Positions 47,354-59,700 of a DNA stretch of 64,000 nt are shown here, piece after piece. The stretch covers positions 353,634,302-353,698,301 of the forward strand of contig CM068374.1 in NCBI GenBank assembly GCA_034769895.1. The letters are read 5' to 3'. How positions within the stretch are numbered: position 1 is the stretch's first letter; each line of letters starts with the position of its first letter. Source of the DNA: Magicicada septendecula. Its lineage: Eukaryota > Arthropoda > Insecta > Hemiptera > Cicadidae. Made by a program: the position numbers and the translations under genes. The notes under the pieces are model-generated. The model worked only from the letters and a program-made list of their open reading frames with translations. It had not been told where the DNA came from and did not search any database.

Positions 47354-49735
47354 CCCTATATATTATTATTTTGGTACAATGGAAAAAATAAGTTCTTATG
47401 GTTATAAAACAAAAAACAGCTGTATGTTGTGTATCAGTAAAATTGAACACTGTTATATAAAGACAAGACTAATTTTTGATGATGGAGGTTGAATATAAAC
47501 ACAATGAATGGACAGTTTTAAATATTCTAGTTTATGGTAATGACCTGTCTGATTTAGGTATTGAAGTACGGCAAATTGTAAAAAATATGACAAAACTTTT
47601 GTAAATAAATGTATTGTGTTAATATTATTTTGTTGTAATGTACAGTATAGCTTATGTGTAACATATGTTTGTAATAAGAACAAATGGCATAATAATATTT
47701 ACTAAATGGTATTCACTAAAATAATGAACAAGAGATAATAATGAATTTTATTTTGAATTGTGTGATTATATAAAAATTTGTTTTAAATAATGTAATTAAA
47801 GTTAAACTGTTCTGATTGGAGTTGAAATGAAGTTAATTTAAAAATGTGAATTTTACTAACATGGTCAAATGAATTAAAATTATATTTGATCTGAATTGTA
47901 ATAAATAGTAATTGATAAATATGTTAACACGAAAAGATTTATAGAAATTGAAAATTAGAAGTACAGGTATTAGGGTGATGTAATTTTGAGTGTTGAGACT
48001 GAGAGTGTTTATAAAACCAGTCTGGCAGACAACTGTTAATGTAAACAGGTGTGTTGTATGTTTTGACTAATGTTTGCAGCCAGGTGTTGAAGTTGACAAC
48101 TGTTTTAGTCTGCTGAATCATTGCCATGAGTGAATCCTATTATAAAATAAAAGAAACACCAGATGTGATGGAATGTAGGTAATATTTTTGTAGGGTCCTT
48201 TTGTAAAATGTAATTAAAATGAATGAAATTGTCCTGAACAAATGAGATTGATTTAGTGAGGAGTTGAGTACTTAAATTAAATTAAATTGGTAATTAAATT
48301 AATTGAAAAGATGATTTTTAATAATGAATTTAAATTTATTTTGACTCAAATTTCAAAGTTAATGATAGATTAAATAATAATTGATGAAAGCAACGTTTAA
48401 AATATTCATTTAAAATTGAAAACTGAAGGAAATGTTTGGGCTGAGATAGTGTTTGGGAAAATAAGATGCGTATAACTGTTCATGTAAACCTTTATAAATG
48501 TCAACCTATGTTTTACGTTTAACTGTAGATTCCCCACATAAGTGCGGCCATGACCTCACCGGATCATGACTGTGAAAGTAGTTAATTGTGACAAATCATA
48601 AATTTTACTTGATATAACCGGCTTGTGGTTTGTTTTGTTTTGTTAACCCGGTGGTTTGTTAGACTTAGTAGGGGGGTTATTTTTTGGGGAATCTACCAAA
48701 TTTTGGATCAGGGCTATTTTCACCCAGATAGGGGTGGTAGTCCATTAGGGGCGTATCAATCAATAATAGTAAGTGCAATACTGAATTTTTATTGTAACGC
48801 CGAAGCAAGGATGGGGGTGGAATAAAAGAAAAAAAATGTCCACCCCTTCCGCATCAGTCCTTGTGGAAGCAACTGGGCGCTACAGTCCAGGGGGGTAATA
48901 GTGTGGATTAGGGGGTGACCCAGTTACAGGTCACGAGGGAGATGTGATTACGGCTAGGTTGAGGTCTGCAAGGGCCAAGAAGCCTAGTGCTGAACGCAGT
49001 AGATTGTAACGGGTATCAGGGGTTAAGGGACTATTAGGGGGGTAGTAGAAAAAAAATTTTTATTCTATATAAATAAAATAGTTAAGGATATAACTTGTAT
49101 TTTTTGTTATAACTTGTATTTTTTAGTTATAATTAATGTGTTTTCATGCGATTTTGTATAATTAATGTGTTATTTTGGCTGGGCAATATTGTACTGGGAA
49201 CCTTATTTAATTTGTCTGGAATGAATATGTACTACTGTAAACTTATATTGTTTTGTTAACATTGTATCTTCTAGGGGTAAGCTATATTGTTGAACCATGT
49301 AACTTGTAAGAAGAGCCGATGGGCCTGATAGTAAAAATTTAATTGACCCAGGTAACTGTTGGACAATTTAGAAGCTATATTACAGTGTAGTCGAATACAT
49401 ATTATATTTTATAATAAACAATGAACCAGTACGGCTAACAGAAAACAAATCAGTTGTGAGATATGGTATAATTGAAGGCCTGTTTATTGATATTTTAATT
49501 CAATGTTATAGAGTCGGATGATACTGTAGCGGGTATCGGTCCGAGCTTATGGTGTTGGGATCTCGAGTGGAGAAGTCCAGTAAGATCGGATGGGTGCTGC
49601 CGCAGCCATCGGACTAGGGGGGTAAGTACCCATGATTTTAGTAGAAAGTTCAGGGGGGTTGTGGCGCCATATCCTCACTGATCCTCTTAGGTTTTAGGCA
49701 ATGAGAGTTTGAATGCTTCGACCTTCAACCTCTCA
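47354..49735 (+). other. 3' non-coding internal region
   Basis: No frame; includes the block at 48783-48900 shared with 31150-31265 and a G-rich 3' part (49550-49640) shared with 27600-27720. Ends in the polypurine tract at 49736-49745. Confidence 0.7.
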
Positions 49736-49748
49736 TGGGGGGGGGTAT

Positions 49749-50910
49749 TGTAACGGTACAGAATTGTGTGCCGTCCCAGTTTCAATTTTATTTCATATCA
49801 ATTCAGTTTTTATTTTCAATTGTCAGCTTCCACCTGTGAGGTGCCCCAGTTTAACCAGCAAAACACACTGTTAGCCTAAACAACTGTCTAGACATATTAC
49901 GTAACAGCTACAGCAGCAGTCCTTGTGAATCACAGTATGCAGTTTGTCATCACAGAAGCAACAACAGACAGTAAAGTGTAGCATACAGTTCTATAAGTGA
50001 AAACAGTGGCCTCGGGCATGCAAGATAGGCCTAAAGCAAAAGGGCCTATCTAATAAAAACATAAAAACAGTTTCAATTGCAACTCACGGCCGAGCGGCCA
50101 GACAATCAGCAGACAGTTACAAGTTAACAAAAAACGGTAGCCTCGGACGAGTTCTTGGTAGGCCGAAAAATATAAAAGTAGGCCTACCAAGTACTATAAA
50201 ATGTACAAACAGTATTAAATAATAAAGTGATGAGCAAATGACGTAAGGTAACAATAAACTGTGTTCGGAGTGGAGAGTGATTAGTGGAAACAGTTCCGGA
50301 CAATATCGTGTACTACATTTGGATATTACGTAAATAGGTAACACGTGTAAAGACAGTTTCATTTGGCCAAAACATTTTAATTCATAATGAGCTCGTTAAG
50401 TAGATAGGAAGTTATCAAAGAAAAATGTAAATTGAGTGAGAGTGTGTGTGTGTGTGGGTTATAAAAAATACTGGCTCACCTAGAAAGATTTAGTAGTAGT
50501 CTAAACAAAATTATTGGAATATAATTAGTAAAAAATTATAAATATAAAGAAAAAATAATAATCAATGATAGATTAAATTAAAAGGTTCATTCTTCCATAA
50601 ACATGTGTTAGTGTAGTCATTTCGCCGTGAACCATTTCCTATTTGTGCTGAAAACCTCGCCTAACGTTCTTTGGGATTTTTCTGATATTTGAGGGTAGTT
50701 AGATAGCGGGAGTTTTATAAGGGCAAGAGTGTAGAGGTTTCGATATTGAACCATAAAATATCGTGGCGACCTGAGTAATTTAATAAGGTAAGTTTAAAGG
50801 GGAATATGACGGTAAGTACAATTCTGGCAGCAGTGAGCAGTAAGTATTATTCTGAAATCTTCTGATGGTAATAAGATTTAAATAAAAGGTAAAAAGTCAG
50901 TACCTTCACA
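49749..50910 (+). repeat. 3' LTR (1162 bp)
   Basis: Follows the polypurine tract. About a dozen differences from the 5' LTR, mostly in a TG-rich spot near 50440 and close to the end. Confidence 0.95.
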
Positions 50911-50917
50911 ACATGTT

Positions 50918-51370
50918 GTGTTAAGACGCAAAAAATGCAATGCAAACCCAACGCAACACAAAGTATCAGCTTTCAGAGCCATGATACACAGACTAAACAG
51001 CACTCCACTAGAAAAAAGAGATTATCAGGATGAATTAAATACAATTAAATATTTAGCAAAAGTCAACAGATACATTAGAGCAATAATTAAACTACTGTGC
51101 AAAACCCAACACAAACAACAGACAAAGCAGAAAACAACAAATTCATAACACTCACATATATCAATAACATACTGAAAAAATAGCCCGCAAATTTATAAAA
51201 GCAGGGTACAGCATTGCATACAGAACTACAAACAAAACACAACACACACTGTCAAAACACACACAAACAGCTAACCGGATTTGGTTTACCAGGTGCTTAC
51301 AAATTAATCTGCTCATACTGTAACAAATTCTACATAGGCCAGGCAGGACGCAGCTTCAAAAAAAGGTAAC
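50918..51370 (+). mobile_element. Penelope-like remnant with GIY-YIG start
   Basis: KVSAFRAMIHRLNSTPLEKR and DYQDELNTIKYLAKVN belong to the linker after the reverse transcriptase. In other frames AGYSIAYRTTNKTQH follows, then LPGAYKLICSYCNKFYIGQA and GRSFKKR (to 51369), the GIY and YIG motifs of the endonuclease with the catalytic Arg. It then stops. At least two frameshifts are present. It begins right at the target duplication of the neighbouring LTR element, so that element was inserted in it. Confidence 0.75.
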
Positions 51371-51607
51371 TTTGTAAAATGGCTCCAGTTATCTTTTCAA
51401 CTGAAAAAAACATATCTCTCCCAGCTTCTCAAAAAAGGCTAAACATTATGAAAGTTCAGCCAAAAATTTGTTTTCAATTGCTAAAGATTTCAAACAGGAT
51501 AGGTGATAGTAAATAATCTGTACACACTATTTCAACACGGCACACTTTATTTTTTTTCCAATCTTGTTCACTAAAGGAAATGTTGCCACAGAACTGGACA
51601 TTAGTTC

Positions 51608-51729
51608 TGTTAAAGGTTGAGCTTAATAAAGTTTAAGACTGCGAGTGTTATATACATTTATTAATGAACAAACAAACATAAGATTACATTATGTATTACC
51701 GACTCTATTCTGCAGTACCGAACAAGACA
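51608..51729 (-). repeat. 3' LTR of the copia element
   Basis: Minus strand TGTCTTGTTCGG to CCTTTAACA. Confidence 0.95.
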
Positions 51730-52252
51730 ACTTCCGACGTACGGTATCGATACATTACATAAACATCGATACCCATATCAGTGTCAATAACTAACACCCC
51801 TCTCGATTTATAGTTTTGTTTACAAAATAATAAATCGTTAAAACATAATCCTAATCCTAGTAACTCAAAATGAGTTTGTTATACTTCAAACAACATTAAA
51901 TTTCATTACACTACTTAGTTACAGCTCAAACCCCCTTTCACAAAAGAAAAACTAAAGTTTCTTACACCTAACACCTAAACCTAACACTTACACAAAAATT
52001 GCATTGATATAAAGCATTCATTGGTTATATAACATTATCAAGTTACATTATTAGCATACAACAACAATACAAATCCAAATGCACATAACCTACAAATTAA
52101 CAAATATATCATTGTTTATAATTTTATTTTGAATCACCTAACTTAGATAATTAACAAATTATTCTCATTAATTATTGCTACAAAAATGACACGTAGTAGC
52201 ATTAACTTTACCAAACCAAACAAAAATTACAAAAAAAAAATATACACTAGGC

Positions 52253-55200
52253 CTACTTATTGTTCAAAGCTGCATTTCTATGAATAATAAATTTGTCTTT
52301 ACACAATGGTTTAGTCAACATATCTGCTACATTAAAGTCTGTACTCACATATTCTACATCAATTTCTTTTTTAATATACAAGTCTTTAATAAAATGAGCT
52401 CTAATATCAATGTGCTTACCTCGTTTAGAGTTCTCAAAAGTTTTAATCATAGATATTGCACTACAGTTATCTACTTTAATAATAGCTGGTTGATTATATC
52501 TTTCACCAAACTCACACAGTATTCCTTTTAAATTTACAGTCTCTTGAGCTGCTGCGGATGCTGCACAATAATCAGCTTCCATTGTTGACAATGCGACACA
52601 AGTCTGTTTTTTGGAAAACCATGAAATTGGATTCGAACCATTGAAAGCTATAAATCCACTTACACTTTTTCTTGAAGTCTTATCACTAGCCCAATCAACA
52701 TCACTGAAGCACTGCAAACTTGAATTATTTTCTTTTTCAAATTTTAATTCCAAATCCTTAGTATTACTCAAATATCTCAATACTCGCTTTGCTGCTTTCC
52801 AGGTTTGATCCGTTGGCTTGTCCAAAACACGACTCAAGCATGAGATGGTGAACGACAAATCTGGTCTTGTTGTTACAGCGATATACATTAGACTACATAC
52901 CATACGTCGATATGGAACACTTAAATTCAAATCAGTTTCTTCAATTTGAAAACCAACTTCCATTGGTGTGACCACGCTGCGACAATTCTTCATATTAAAT
53001 TCATTCAGCACACTGTCAATTATTTTACTTTGAGTTACCATACCACCATCTTTATTTCTATGAATTTGCATGCCTAGAAAAAATTGGCTTCGCCCAAATC
53101 TTTAACTTTAAAATTCTCAAACAGAATTTGTATTAGTTTATTTACTTCAACAAGATTACCTGTTATGATAGCATCATCAACAAACAATAATACGTACACA
53201 TTATTTGACCAATATAGACAACAATCATATTTTGATCTACGAAAACCACTTTGTTCCATAATTTGATTAAATTTGTCATTCCAGCATTTAGGAGCAACTT
53301 TTTAACCATATAATGCACAGTTTAATTTAAAAGTTTCTTCTGATGTTTTAACACCTTTAGGTCTTTTAATATAGACATCTGATTGCAGAACTCCATTTAA
53401 AATGCTGTAGGTACATCTACTAGTCTTAACACCCAGTCATTGTTAGCTGCTTGGGACAGAAATATTCTAAGCGTTGACATTCTGCTTACTGGAGCATATA
53501 TATACTTGTCATTTTCATCAAATGGTACCTGAAATCCTCTTGCTACTAACCTCGCCTTCTTGGTCCCATCTTCTTTGATTTTAAAGATCCACTTTGTATC
53601 AATTGCTACTTGTCCATCGGGTAATTTAGTAGGAGTCCATGTACCGAGTCTCTCATGAGAGTCTAATTCAGAACTTATAGCATCCTTCCAGTCTTCTGAT
53701 TTAATTGCTTCTTCGTACGTTTGAGGTTCCTCTGTCCGCGTTAACATACAGTAGGCTGTATACAATTCAAAATCTTGTAAATAAGAAGGTGCTGTTATTT
53801 TTCTTCCTGATCTTGTAGTTATACTTTCATCATCATCTAAAGTTTGCATTTTCTTGCTTCTGACTCGCCTTCAGATATACTAGTTTCTTCTTTAATTTCG
53901 GCCTTGCTTTGATCAGCTGTCGACTCACTTTCAGGGTTACTCAAGTCTGGTACCAGTGTGTTAAATCCAAGATCTTGGTAATGCATTATGTTCTCATCAA
54001 ATCTTACATCTCTGGAGCGAATTACCTTTTTATTTTCTGGTAACCACAATCTGTATCCTCCACCACAATAACCAATCATAACTGCTTTCTCTGCTCTCGG
54101 ATTGAGCTTTCTATTTTTAGGTAGTAGTGTGTACCATGCTCTACAACCAAAGATTTTCAGTTTAGATAAATTGTTCCTGCCATGCCATATAAGCGATGTA
54201 GTTTTGCCTTTTTCAAGAGTTACAGTTGGTGATCTGTTTAATTCATAAGCACTACATCTTAAAGCCTCTCCCCATAATGGTTTAGGTACACTTGAATCTA
54301 TCAATTTAGTTCTAACCATATTCAGCAAAGTACGGTTCATCCTCTCTGATTTACCATTCATTTGTGGGCTGTAGCTCATGGTATATTCTAATTTAATTCC
54401 TTTAGATCTTTCAAAAGTTTTAAAATTATTTGAAATGAACTCCCCTCCACTGTCCATTCTCAAACGTTTAACAAATGTTCCATGCTGTCTTTCTAATTCA
54501 GCAATATACAAGATTTTCTCCTGCCTCATCTTTTGTCTTCAATAAACGTACGACCACAAACTGTGAAAAATCATCTATTATTACTTGAAAATATTTTTCA
54601 TCATCTATAGTAGCTGGACTAACTGGCCCACAAATGTCAGAATGAATTAGTTCACCTATGTAATTGGAAGTTTTAAATTTCTTATAGAAAGGCAGTCTTG
54701 TTGCTTTTACTTCCATGCACGGAGCACATTTATCTTTTATTTGAGGCAAACCAAGTTGTCTCAATCCCTCGTTGCTTAGGTGACCTAAACGCCGATGCCA
54801 AGTATTTTCAGAGATAACTGACTGTCCAAAATTACATTGTTCACTTTCAATCATATCACCCTTCAATAGATATAAACCTTTTTCATAATCACTACAAATT
54901 TTGAAATGCTTTCCTTTTATTACTAGATGTTTTTCATCAAAAATTATTTGATAACCTTTGGAAACTAATTTGCTAATGGCCAACAGGTTGTGTTTCAACC
55001 CAGGCACGACTAATGCCTCAACATTGATCACCCTATTCTGGCAAAATCCATCGAATCACTTTTAACACTATTATTATTATTATTACATTTTGTTTTAATT
55101 TTCATTTCCTCATCTAACAACCGAGCTTTGACAAAACCTATTTTAATGTCAGGCAATGTCTCTAGAGCAGTTATAACTGCATCATACTCTTTTGATAAAG

Positions 55201-55650
55201 ACAATAATAAATGACATACCTTGTCTGAGTCATCAATCTTCGAACCTAGGTCTTCTAGTTCTCTAATAATTGAATCGAATTTTAAGAAATGGTCTAACTT
55301 ATCTCTATATACACATTTGAGATTAAACAATTTTCTCGACAATTAAACAATGTCAACTTCGAAAACGTACTTGAACGGACAAATATAGCTTGAAGAGCAA
55401 TCAACATGTCTTTCGCAGTTTTTGTGTCTTTAATTATGTCCAGATGTTTATCTGAAACCCCTTGTATAATTATTGCTTTTGCTTTCGCATCATTAATGAT
55501 AAACTCTTTCTTCTTAGTGGTGTCGGTAGGCGGGTCCATATCCAAGACATCAATTGTTTGTCCCTTTTCCAATACCGATCTGATACGGAATTTCCAGTTG
55601 TTAAAATTATTGCTTGATAGCACAGGAACATTAATATTAAAGCCCGACAT
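52253..55650 (-). pseudogene. Copia gag-pol pseudogene lacking zinc knuckle and protease
   Basis: Gag from ATG 55650 (MSGFNINVPVLSSNNFNNWK) shifts frame near 55335 and runs to about 55040. At that point CCHC knuckle and DSGA-type protease are missing: SDSMDFA is followed at once by NRVINVEALVVPGLKHNLLA. Next are HRRLGHLS (pre-integrase) and the integrase with LIHSDICGP, RMDSGGEF and NGKSERMNRTL (D,D,E). The reverse transcriptase has ARLVARGFQVPFDENDKYIY, a stop after VDVPTAF (53397), another after LNCALYG near 53305, and the active-site LLFVDDAIITG. RNase H has SDVDWASDKTSRKS, STMEADYCA and KVDNCSAI, and the end is KPLCKDKFIIHRNAA (stop 52253). Frame breaks also lie near 54510, 53845 and 53073. 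All catalytic motifs after the deletion are intact. Confidence 0.92.
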
Positions 55651-55771
55651 GATTCCAGTTTACTGGGAAATTCAAAATTTCACGATAACCAAATTGTAGG
55701 TTAACCACGTGCAACACTTTTATCCGAAAAACTACGACTACGCACAAATTTTCGTGACTACTTTTACGTTT

Positions 55772-55785
55772 CTGGGCCCATAACC
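55772..55785 (-). promoter_or_regulatory. Copia primer-binding site (initiator tRNA-Met)
   Basis: Minus strand GGTTATGGGCCCAG directly after the 5' LTR. This is the known copia-type site complementary to an internal part of initiator tRNA-Met. Confidence 0.92.
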
Positions 55786-55907
55786 TGTTAAAGGTTGAGC
55801 TTAATAAAGTTTAAGACTGCGAGTGTTATATACATTTATTAATGAACAAACAAACATAAGATTACATTATGTATTACCGACTCTATTCTGCGGTACCGAA
55901 CAAGACA
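55786..55907 (-). repeat. 5' LTR of the copia element
   Basis: Minus strand TGTCTTGTTCGG to CCTTTAACA, followed by the primer site. Confidence 0.95.
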
Positions 55908-56218
55908 ACTTCCCAATGTAACTAGAATAATAAGGTATGCCACTCCGGCCAATTACGCTCCCATTGGTTGCTTCGCTCTGACGTCGACTGGTGGAAGAAA
56001 TACGCGCGAGTCTTGATTTACCATGCAATCTTACCTGAGACAATGTCCTACTTAGCATCTCTCTGCTGTTTACACAAAATATTAACAATAATTGTAATGA
56101 GCTATTCATATAGAAAAAGGATTAAACAACAAGATTAAATGGTTTGCGGCAAAAAATAATGGTAAAATCTATTTCTACATTTAATAGAAAAGTAAGCAAG
56201 TCTGTCCACATATAACAT
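55908..56218. other. Sequence between copia and the inverted-repeat region
   Basis: No gene recognised. Confidence 0.5.
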
Positions 56219-56333
56219 TGACAAAATGGTACAAGATGTAAAATTAAGTCGGAAAGGAGGCGATATTATATATATATATATATATATATAATTTTTCATT
56301 ATTCGTTAATTTTATATTAATAGAATTATTTCG

Positions 56334-56611
56334 GAGCGGTCGTGGCGTAGTGCTAGAGTGTGGCGCTTCTACGCTGTCGGCGTGGGTTCAATTCCCGCCG
56401 GGGGCCATCTGATTTAGATACGACCGTTCCCCCTCGCGAGGCAATGGCAAACCAGCGAGAGGTATCCTGCTTAGTATAAACCTTCCCCAACTATGCCGTT
56501 CAGATCCGGCGTTAAACTGTAGGTCCCATATACCTGTGAGAGAATCAGTACCACACGCACCTCGGGTATATGCGGGGAGGGTACAAACCAGTCGAAGACT
56601 GAAGGACTACG
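56334..56611 (+). mobile_element. tRNA-derived SINE, TSD AATAGAATTATTTCG
   Basis: 278 bp between 15-bp duplications 56319-56333 and 56612-56626. RNA polymerase III boxes are visible: A box TGGCGTAGTGC (56343-56353) and B box GGTTCAATTCC (56385-56395). The tRNA-like head is followed by about 200 bp of unrelated body. It does not fold as a full tRNA, so it is a SINE and not a tRNA gene. Confidence 0.88.
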
Positions 56612-56652
56612 AATAGAATTATTTCGATTGTTATTAATTTACTTAGAAACCT

Positions 56653-56688
56653 CTGATGATACTGATATTTTTCAGTGAAACGTGCGTC
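56653..56688 (+). ncRNA. Hammerhead-ribozyme-like sequence with all core parts
   Basis: ACCT before CTGATGA (56653-56659) can pair with AGGT after the cleavage triplet (stem I). Stem II is ACTGA/TCAGT with an extra T before it. GAAAC (56677-56681), tetraloop GTGC and GTC (56686-56688) form a two-base stem III with GTC as the cleavage triplet. Apart from the extra T this is the small hammerhead plan known from Penelope-like elements. The mirror copy at 63560-63526 has ATC instead of GTC, which breaks stem III. Confidence 0.5.
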
Positions 56689-56776
56689 AGGTGTTAAAAA
56701 GAATATACGAAATTATACTACTTGCAGAAGAAACAAATTGAAAACATCACAAATTTTATATATATATATATATATA

Positions 56777-59700
56777 AAATAATATACAATTATAGATATA
56801 GATGTTATTGTTATAGGTATATAGATGCTGTTGTGTAGATACTCAAGTCGAGTATATATAGATATGATGTTATTGTTGGTTATTATTATTAATGATTATT
56901 AGAATTGGTTGATTGGAATTTAAAGTTTGTAGTTTAAAAGAGTATTAGACTCGCTATTAGTTCACTGTATTTACCTCCCCACTTACCATCCGTGGATAAC
57001 TTCACTCTTCTCAGTGGCGACTTCTCTTACTGTAAACACACTTGACATACATAGATATTCCTTTTGAATATCGAAAAAATGCACATAAACAATAAAATAA
57101 ATCAAATGTTCAATTGTAAGTTGAATGATATCAGTAATTCAAATATTACCGCCACCTTATGAGATAACTGTTTCTAAAAAAATTAAACTACTGCTTCTAT
57201 TTTATAGAAATTAAAACTCTGTGTCCACTGGTAATAAACTGAGGATTTATTGACAATGTTTAAATTCATCAAAACTCTTTTAAAACAATTAATATGACAT
57301 CTTCATAAACAACAACAAATTTAAACAAATATTGAGATCTCTACAGCTCAAGGCTGGTAACACTGTTGTAATATACGATAGTATTGTGAACGAGGTTAGG
57401 TTCACTTTAGTTAATTATATTACCAATTTGCGTGAATTCTTTGAAGACACATGATACCAGATACAAAGATGTGGTTTTGAATAACAATGTTTACTTATCT
57501 ACGATTATGAAAAAGAACAAAAATTTAAAATTATTAATCTTGATACGATAGTCGATAATATCGTACTATCGTATGTTATGCAAAAGTCTAGAGAAGCTAA
57601 GGTCAACACGTGCTTTGAACGTTGCACTGTTAAAATATTATTATTAATTCATTAGTTATCAGAACTATGTACTGGAAAGAGAAAAAATCTAAAGAAAAAA
57701 ACTCTTATTATTGCTTTCATTTCATAAAAATCATTTAAGAACAGAATTGTTTCTTTGTGACAAAAATATATGCTTCGGTTCTAGGTTAGTTTGCCTAGGA
57801 ACAAGTAAGTGATTATTTATAATAAGTAATGCTATCTGTAAGAGTCTTAATAATATAGTTACAAACACTTTATTTATAATTCATATGATGTGTAATTATC
57901 AGTCATGAAAATATTCGCACAAGAAAATTATTATTTATTAATTCAAAAGTTATAGTCAAGTAAGCGACTATATTCACATACTATGAGCGGTATCTAAGTT
58001 TAATTCCGCCGTTCTCAATTATTCTTTAAATATAAAATAATTATTTTTTAATTAATTATTGTCATTAGATTGTACTACAACTTGTTTATTAAATTCTGAT
58101 AATTGTCCATCATTACTTATTAAAGCACTCAAGCGTTACTTGACTAGTGCAGTCAAAACAATAACTCTCGTTCGTCAACGAGAATTATTCCTTTTATCAT
58201 TTTCTTTAAAATTATTAAAATATTGTACTCCCTGGTTATATACACTGAATATGACCCTTATTATACACTGGTCATGTTAATTCACTATTCACTTAATTCA
58301 CTTGACACTCGGTAATGTGGTGTTTAGTATAGGTTAATGTCTGTTTGTGTATTACGGTAGGTGACGCGCACATTTCAAAAAATATCTTGCTGACTTTGAC
58401 ATAGACCTCTCGCCGTGAGTGTTGTGGAACGATTGTCACATTTCGCTAAAGCGTCTCTTTTCGTCTGGTCATTTTAAGCTATTTGATTGGTTCAAAAGGT
58501 CATACTCTCAACCCCAAAACACTCTGGTAAAATAAAACTTTTAATTTTTTGCATCTCTAAGCGTGGGTTCGAGATTATCTCTGACGTATACATGGATACT
58601 CAAAATGATTGAAAAACTTATAATGGTCATAAGTTTCTTATTTTTTGTCATAGCGTCATTTGGATAGTGGCATTAAATCGCGGACACTTGTGGCTTTATT
58701 TTAAGTCTAAACAAGCACTAATTCCGTTCATTATTAATTCACTTTATCATCTTGAAAACTCATATGGTGGTTCTTAATGCAAATAAGTCTTTTTCACCAT
58801 ATTTCGTTATAATTACACTTTAATACTTATTACTAAACATTTTGAGTCCATTTCTCCTTCATGTTAGTACATAAAATGGTTATATTTATAGTTTAAACAA
58901 AATCTGTTAATGGCGTCTATGCCAGCCATGTTCGATTGTTTATATTTACTTGTAACGCCATTATTCCTTATTCTACTACATATTTCTGACATCATAACAC
59001 TAATAGGTATATTTACTTACATTTGTTCATACTTTATTTTTGCTAAAAATGTTATTTTGTATACACATATAGTATGATCAAAATACTTTCTGTTCTCATC
59101 TCTCCATTTTGTCACTTATTTAGTTATTTTAGTACACAAGGGATATATTGTTAGTAATTAAAATAGTGTACAATTGTTGTACATTGTCGGTTCAATGTAT
59201 TCATTAACTTTTTGTTATCTGAAAGCTCTCTAAGTTATAGTATGGTGGTTATTTACACCTGGTTCTACAATTGCAGTTAGTTAGTTTATAATATTTCAAT
59301 TATTTAACTACTAGTATTACATTTGTGAGGTGTTCTCATAGCAGTATTAGACATTTCTCTAACTACTGGTAACATTTGTCACACTCTTTTGATAAGTTTT
59401 GATAATGTTTTTTGACTAACTCTCTTGTCACATTGGGGTTCTGTCTATTTAACTTTATGATATTATATTCAATCTGATTCATTTGCTGTGTCCTTCAGTA
59501 CATATGGTATTCATTGGTTTGCATTTTTATTCTTATTTAGTCTCTGTTTGAAACAATTGTGGATAATTGCTTGGTTTAACTAATGTACATGATTTTATGT
59601 TATAGGTTCAACTCTTGTGAGGTTATGTGTCAGTTGTCTGACAACAATGTGCTACATACTTTTATGCAGTATTTAACTCAACTATTGCCATCTCATTATG

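Larger units (their letters stand above)
45062..50910 (+). mobile_element. Complete gag-only LTR retrotransposon, TSD ACAT
   Basis: LTRs 45062-46220 and 49749-50910 (1159 and 1162 bp, about 99 percent alike) start TGTAACGGTACAG and end GTACCTT(T/C)ACA. ACAT stands at 45058-45061 and 50911-50914. A primer site TGGCGACTCGCTGCCAGGAT begins at 46222, and the polypurine tract ATGGGGGGGGG lies just before the 3' LTR. The 3.5-kb internal region encodes only a Gag-like protein. A 4-bp duplication and a TGGCGAC-type primer suit Ty3/gypsy-like machinery, but no pol is present to test this. It is a recent insertion into a Penelope-like relic. Confidence 0.95.
51608..55907 (-). mobile_element. Ty1/copia element, 4300 bp, with 122-bp LTRs
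   Basis: LTRs 51608-51729 and 55786-55907 are both 122 bp and differ only at one base (CTGCAG / CTGCGG). Flanks AGTTC (left) and ACTTC (right) are a 5-bp duplication with one mismatch. Internal order on the minus strand is primer site, gag, integrase, reverse transcriptase and RNase H, which is the copia order. The LTR identity points to a recent insertion, yet the coding part has several breaks, so the copy was probably moved by another element's proteins or decayed quickly. Confidence 0.95.
56219..56776 (+). repeat. Outer inverted repeat, left arm
   Basis: Complement of 63440-64000 with few differences. Order: TGACAAAATGGTACAAGAT, (TA)n, SINE, hammerhead-like core, GAAACAAATTGAAAACATC, (TA)n. 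The matching arm touches the window's right edge, so the true length may be greater. Confidence 0.88.

Noticed and set aside
55867-56109. 80-codon minus-strand frame across the copia LTR edge
   Set aside because: It spans the LTR and its target flank and has no similarity to known proteins.
56334-56410. A tRNA gene
   Set aside because: A and B boxes are present, but no tRNA fold, and the 278-bp unit has a 15-bp target duplication; it is a SINE.
56653-56688. A canonical hammerhead ribozyme
   Set aside because: One extra base lies between the CTGATGA box and stem II in all copies, so it is reported as hammerhead-like only.
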